Origin: Spirochaetia bacterium UBA5368
GTDB lineage: Bacteria; Spirochaetota; UBA4802; UBA5368
Length of the DNA: 8,645 nucleotides
Direction of reading: 5' to 3'
Assembly (NCBI GenBank): GCA_002407865.1
Contig: DHPI01000060.1
Coordinates: forward strand, 66,742-75,386
The notes below the pieces were generated by a model. The model did no database searches. It was not told the DNA's origin and was given only the letters and a program-made list of their open reading frames with translations. The translations under genes and the position numbers were made by a program. Shown piece after piece: positions 5,475 to 8,645 of the stretch (position 1 is its first letter; each line of letters begins with the position of its first letter).

Positions 5475-8087
5475 ATGATACGAAAACTCATCGGTACATT
5501 CAAAGCAAGCGTTGAAAAAAAGCCGTCAGCCGCAATTCTCGTTTCACTTGTCATATTCATTTTGATATTCCTTTTCAGCCGTACATCACCGTACAGGCTC
5601 TTCGAGCTGATACTCTACGACCTCCGGTTTCAATTGAAACCAACCATCGCCCAGTGGGAGGGCCTCTCGTTCCTCAACATCGACGACAACAGCATCAAGA
5701 ATGTCGGGCAGTTCCCATGGCCGCGCCAGTACTACGCCGACGGCATCGGCGTGATGGACGCCGCCGGGGTGCGGCAAACCACCTTCGACATCCAGTTTAT
5801 CGATCCGTCAGGATATGCGGTGCGAAGCGAGGGCGCGCCGTTGATCGAGGAAAAGCTGAAACGCAAACAGACAATTTCAGCGGACGAGGCGGGGAAATAT
5901 ATTCTCAATAGCGACAGTATTTTCGCCGGGGCCATGAAATCATCGGGCAGGATCATCATCCCCTACTCGTTTATTAAGGAGCAGCTGACCGGCAGGAGGC
6001 TGAACCCGGAGGAACAGCGCGACCACGCCGCGGCGATACGCCTCTTTACGGAAAAGGCCTCGATTCCAGTTCCGGTAAAGCTGCGGAAGGATTTTGCCGG
6101 CATGATCGACCCCGAGCGAAAGGACATCCAGTATCCGATTCCGCAGTTCATACGCTCGGCGCGCGGCTTCGGTTTTGTCGACAGCGATTTCGACATCGAC
6201 GGCACCTCGCGTCGAATTCGGCTGGTGCGCATGTTCGACAACCGGCTCTACCTGCACATGGGGCTGGTAATGGCGATGGACCTGTGCGGCGTGACAAAAA
6301 ACAACCTCCGCGTGGCGCCCGGAAAATCGATCACGCTGAAAGACGCGGTCAACCCCGTAACCAATAAAAAAGGCGACATCGTAATCCCGATCGACGAACG
6401 CGGCATGATGATCATCAATTGGGCGGGCAATTTTGAACATTCGTTTCATCATCTGTCATATTACGCGCTGTTTGAATACAACCTCGTAAAGGACGAGGTG
6501 CACGGATTCTTCGACGAGGAGGAGATAAAAAGCGGCTTGACGCAGCGCAGCTCGCTGTATGGCGCGCTGACGCGGCTTCAGCGGGAACTCGAATCGGCCG
6601 GCGACCCCACGGCAAAAGCGACCGCATCGAACGCCATTCGCGACACGAGAAAGAAGATCACGGCCATAGAAAAGGGATACGCAAAACCGCTTGTTGAAGA
6701 AGCGGAAAAAATCAGGGCCGAGCTGAAAAAGGGCGAAAGCGCCAAGCTCAGTGAAGCCCTGGACAATCTGGAGAACTTCATTACCGCGATCAATATCGTT
6801 ACGGAAGTGGAAAGGCTCCGCGAAAGGTCGGTAATCATCGGGCTTACCGGCACAGCCACGCAGGATATCGGCGTCATTCCGCTCTCGTCCGAATACATGA
6901 TGGTCGGTTCGTATCCGAACATCGTCAACACCATTCTTCAAAATGGGTTCATCCATAAAAGCAGCGCTGCGGTCGATTACGCGCTGATGCTCATAATCGC
7001 GATCGCGATGGGCCTGCTGGTGCAGCGCTTCAACGCGACGGCGACGCTCATTGTGACGCTGATTTCCCTCATCGCGGTCAACGCCGCGAATATCGCGGTC
7101 TTCTCTTTCGCGAACATATGGTCAGACCAGCTCGGCGTGTCGCTCGCGCTGCTGCTGCCGGCGTTTATCATCGGCGCGGTAAAATTCGTAAGTGAGGAGA
7201 GTCAGAAGCGCTTCATTAAATCGGCATTCGGCCATTACCTCTCGCCGCATGTCATCGACGAGATACTGAAAAATCCCGCGTCGCTGCAGCTTGGCGGCGA
7301 GCTGAGAAACATCACGATATTTTTCTCGGACGTGGCCGGCTTTTCAGCTATTTCCGAAAAGCTCACACCGCCGCAGCTGGTGCAGCTTCTGAACGAATAT
7401 CTTTCCGAGATGACCGATATAATCCTCGCACACGACGGCACCGTGGATAAGTACGAGGGCGACGCCATCATCGCATTTTACGGCGCGCCCCACCCGTACC
7501 CTGATCACGCGGTGAAAGCATGCCTCGCCTCGATTGAAATGAAGAAGCGCCTTGCCGAGCTGCGCGAATCATGGCGCACGCGGGGGCAGAACGAACTCCG
7601 CGTAAGGATGGGAATGAACACCGGCAACGCCGTCGTCGGCAACATGGGATCGCGCACGCGTATGGACTACACTATGATGGGCGACGCCGTGAACCTCGCC
7701 TCGCGCCTTGAAGGCGCAAACAAATTTTACGGCACCTACGCAATGATAAGCGAATTCACCTACGAGCAGGCAAAGGACGCAATCGAGGCCCGTCAGCTCG
7801 ACTACATCAAGGTTGTCGGCAAGGAGGAGGCCATTCTCGTATACGAACTCCTTGGCAAAAAAGGCAACCTTCCCGACTACATGCAGGAGATGCTCGCGAA
7901 ATACAATGAAGGGCTGTTGCTGTTCAAAGAGCGGGAATGGGAAAATGCCCACAACGCATTCAAGTCGGCATTGCGCATCGTTAAAGACGACGCCCCTTCA
8001 AAAACATATCTCGACAGGTGTGCTGAATTTATTGAAAATCCGCCCCCGAAAAAATGGGACGGCGTTTACAGGCTTAAAACGAAATGA
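5475..8087 (+). CDS. CHASE2-domain class IIIb adenylate cyclase with TPR-like tail
   Basis: An inner-membrane receptor cyclase making cAMP from ATP. I use ATG 5475 (870 residues); GTG 5466 is in frame and neither has a good ribosome binding site. Order: transmembrane helix 17-35; periplasmic CHASE2 sensor about 40-495 ('FDIQFIDPSG', 'GFGFVDSDFDIDGTSRRIRL', 'VIIGLTGTATQDIGVIPLSS'); helices at about 502-519, 524-550 and 553-575; cyclase domain about 602-800; TPR-like repeat 810-849. Catalytic residues are complete: metal-binding Asp619 (FFSDVAGF) and Asp663 (VDKYEGDAIIAF), adenine-contacting Lys659 and Thr733 (MDYTMMGD), and transition-state Asn740 and Arg744 (NLASR). Thr in place of Asp defines class IIIb, whose members are often bicarbonate-responsive. 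An unusual long charged helical stretch (363-452) interrupts CHASE2. The gene closes the operon, 69 bases after the barrel gene, behind a stable hairpin. The assignment is firm; the signal sensed is unknown. Confidence 0.93.
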   Translation: MIRKLIGTFKASVEKKPSAAILVSLVIFILIFLFSRTSPYRLFELILYDLRFQLKPTIAQWEGLSFLNIDDNSIKNVGQFPWPRQYYADGIGVMDAAGVRQTTFDIQFIDPSGYAVRSEGAPLIEEKLKRKQTISADEAGKYILNSDSIFAGAMKSSGRIIIPYSFIKEQLTGRRLNPEEQRDHAAAIRLFTEKASIPVPVKLRKDFAGMIDPERKDIQYPIPQFIRSARGFGFVDSDFDIDGTSRRIRLVRMFDNRLYLHMGLVMAMDLCGVTKNNLRVAPGKSITLKDAVNPVTNKKGDIVIPIDERGMMIINWAGNFEHSFHHLSYYALFEYNLVKDEVHGFFDEEEIKSGLTQRSSLYGALTRLQRELESAGDPTAKATASNAIRDTRKKITAIEKGYAKPLVEEAEKIRAELKKGESAKLSEALDNLENFITAINIVTEVERLRERSVIIGLTGTATQDIGVIPLSSEYMMVGSYPNIVNTILQNGFIHKSSAAVDYALMLIIAIAMGLLVQRFNATATLIVTLISLIAVNAANIAVFSFANIWSDQLGVSLALLLPAFIIGAVKFVSEESQKRFIKSAFGHYLSPHVIDEILKNPASLQLGGELRNITIFFSDVAGFSAISEKLTPPQLVQLLNEYLSEMTDIILAHDGTVDKYEGDAIIAFYGAPHPYPDHAVKACLASIEMKKRLAELRESWRTRGQNELRVRMGMNTGNAVVGNMGSRTRMDYTMMGDAVNLASRLEGANKFYGTYAMISEFTYEQAKDAIEARQLDYIKVVGKEEAILVYELLGKKGNLPDYMQEMLAKYNEGLLLFKEREWENAHNAFKSALRIVKDDAPSKTYLDRCAEFIENPPPKKWDGVYRLKTK

Positions 8088-8098
8088 TAACCGTATAT

Positions 8099-8137
8099 GA
8101 AGGGGGCGAATTACCCGACTTTTGAGGCGCCCCCTTC
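8099..8137. terminator. Hairpin between convergent genes, probable bidirectional terminator
   Basis: GAAGGGGGCG (8099-8108) and CGCCCCCTTC (8128-8137) form a perfect 10-bp stem with a 19-base loop. It sits in the 62-base gap between the cyclase stop and the stop of the minus-strand gene, where a shared terminator is expected. There is no proper T-run on either side, so termination may be weak or of a non-canonical type. Confidence 0.5.
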
Positions 8138-8149
8138 GCGGTTCATCGC

Positions 8150-8602
8150 TTATCTCATTTTGCGCCGCATTCCCTCGCCCGCCCAGAGGGGCGTACCGTC
8201 ATCCTTTCTGAGCTGCACCGTTGTTGCGCCCTTCTTTACCTCTTTTGCGATGATGGCGGGTTTGTTATCCCATGTCGTCCGCGCCCCGGTCACTTCGATT
8301 GTATCGCCTTTCGCAATCTTGATTTTTTCGGCCACATATTTCTCAGGGCCGAACATTACCAGCAGCGTTTCCTTATCCGTTTTTACGGTCGCATGAAGCC
8401 CTTTCTGTCCGGCGCCACAGCAGCTGCGCCCGACAGTCTCAATTCCCGTTACCTCGCCTTTTATCGTTTCCACCTTTGACACATCATACATGTGGTGCAT
8501 TCCACGATGGCCCTCATGACGCATGCCCTGCGCCAGCACCATACTGCCAGCCAGTGAAATGGCAGCAGCCGCTATGCCAATTATCAATCCTTTGCTTTTC
8601 AT
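8150..8602 (-). CDS. Small periplasmic protein resembling the MamS/MamX C-terminal (OB-like) family
   Basis: A 150-residue protein is read leftward from ATG 8602-8600, with AAGGAG (8616-8611 on the minus strand) eight bases upstream. The signal peptide 'MKSKGLIIGIAAAAISLAGS' plus MVLA is cut before Gln25, giving an exported protein. The mature N-terminus is rich in His and Met ('GMRHEGHRGMHHM', 26-38) and a Cys-Cys pair follows at 61-62, suggesting a metal or redox site. The core has the pattern 'VETIKGEVTGIETVG', 'GLHATVKTDKETLLVMFGP', 'KIAKGDTIEVTGA', 'PAIIAKEVKKG' and 'VQLRKDDGTPLWAG', a small beta-barrel close to what I remember as the MamS/MamX C-terminal domain. That domain also occurs widely in non-magnetotactic bacteria, so magnetosome function should not be assumed. 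No other magnetosome gene is present. The gene is convergent with the cyclase and probably independent of it. Its promoter lies mostly beyond the window; nothing convincing is seen in 8603-8645. Confidence 0.7.
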   Translation of the reverse strand: MKSKGLIIGIAAAAISLAGSMVLAQGMRHEGHRGMHHMYDVSKVETIKGEVTGIETVGRSCCGAGQKGLHATVKTDKETLLVMFGPEKYVAEKIKIAKGDTIEVTGARTTWDNKPAIIAKEVKKGATTVQLRKDDGTPLWAGEGMRRKMR

Positions 8603-8645
8603 TCCAATATCTCCTTGTATTTAAGATAGTTCTAAAATACAAAAG

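Noticed and set aside
5403..5475. Barrel and cyclase genes are in the same frame with only one TGA and no other stop in the gap, suggesting a read-through fusion
   Set aside because: A fused outer-membrane barrel and inner-membrane cyclase makes no topological sense, and the short GC-rich gap can lack stops by chance.
5940..6956. Several minus-strand frames of 60-170 residues opposite the CHASE2 region
   Set aside because: All are shadows of the cyclase gene with no independent start signals.
8150..8602. Evidence for a magnetosome island
   Set aside because: Only one small domain resembles MamS/MamX, that fold is widespread, and no other magnetosome gene is visible.
1..8645. CRISPR array, tRNA, rRNA, insertion sequence or phage genes
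   Set aside because: No regularly spaced repeats, cloverleaf, rRNA-like sequence, transposase or phage-type protein was seen on either strand.

Overview
The window reads as chromosomal DNA from a diderm (Gram-negative type) bacterium. It encodes two lipoproteins, several proteins with signal peptides, an outer-membrane beta-barrel and a CHASE2-type membrane adenylate cyclase. Base composition is mixed: the operon in the second half is GC-richer, while the lipoprotein genes and their flanks are AT-richer. The relaxed second lipobox and the FecR/CHASE2-cyclase pairing would suit a spirochaete-like or deltaproteobacterial-type lineage, but the sequence does not settle the taxon.

Layout. (i) 1-407: the 3' end of a polytopic membrane protein, probably of the DUF418/acyltransferase-like type. 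(ii) 572-1039: a small lipoprotein. (iii) 1139-2011: a GT-B-like glycosyltransferase with a TTG start, preceded by a perfect 10-bp-arm palindrome. (iv) 2223-8087: five co-directional genes, namely a second lipoprotein paralogous to the first, a secreted FecR-domain protein, a small secreted protein of unknown family, an outer-membrane beta-barrel translationally coupled to it, and a CHASE2-class IIIb adenylate cyclase with a C-terminal TPR-like tail. A good promoter candidate with an overlapping inverted repeat lies at 2075-2116. (v) 8150-8602, minus strand: a small periplasmic protein resembling the MamS/MamX C-terminal (OB-like) family, convergent with the cyclase across a 10-bp hairpin.

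How it may work together (inference): the operon places a product in each envelope compartment: lipoprotein, outer-membrane barrel, two soluble periplasmic proteins, and an inner-membrane receptor cyclase whose CHASE2 sensor faces the periplasm. This looks like a trans-envelope sensing unit that outputs cAMP. All six expected catalytic positions of a class IIIb cyclase are present. The FecR protein has a signal peptide instead of an anti-sigma region, and no FecI-like sigma factor is nearby, so it is more likely a sensor or adaptor for the cyclase than an anti-sigma factor. This module is the most interesting content of the window.
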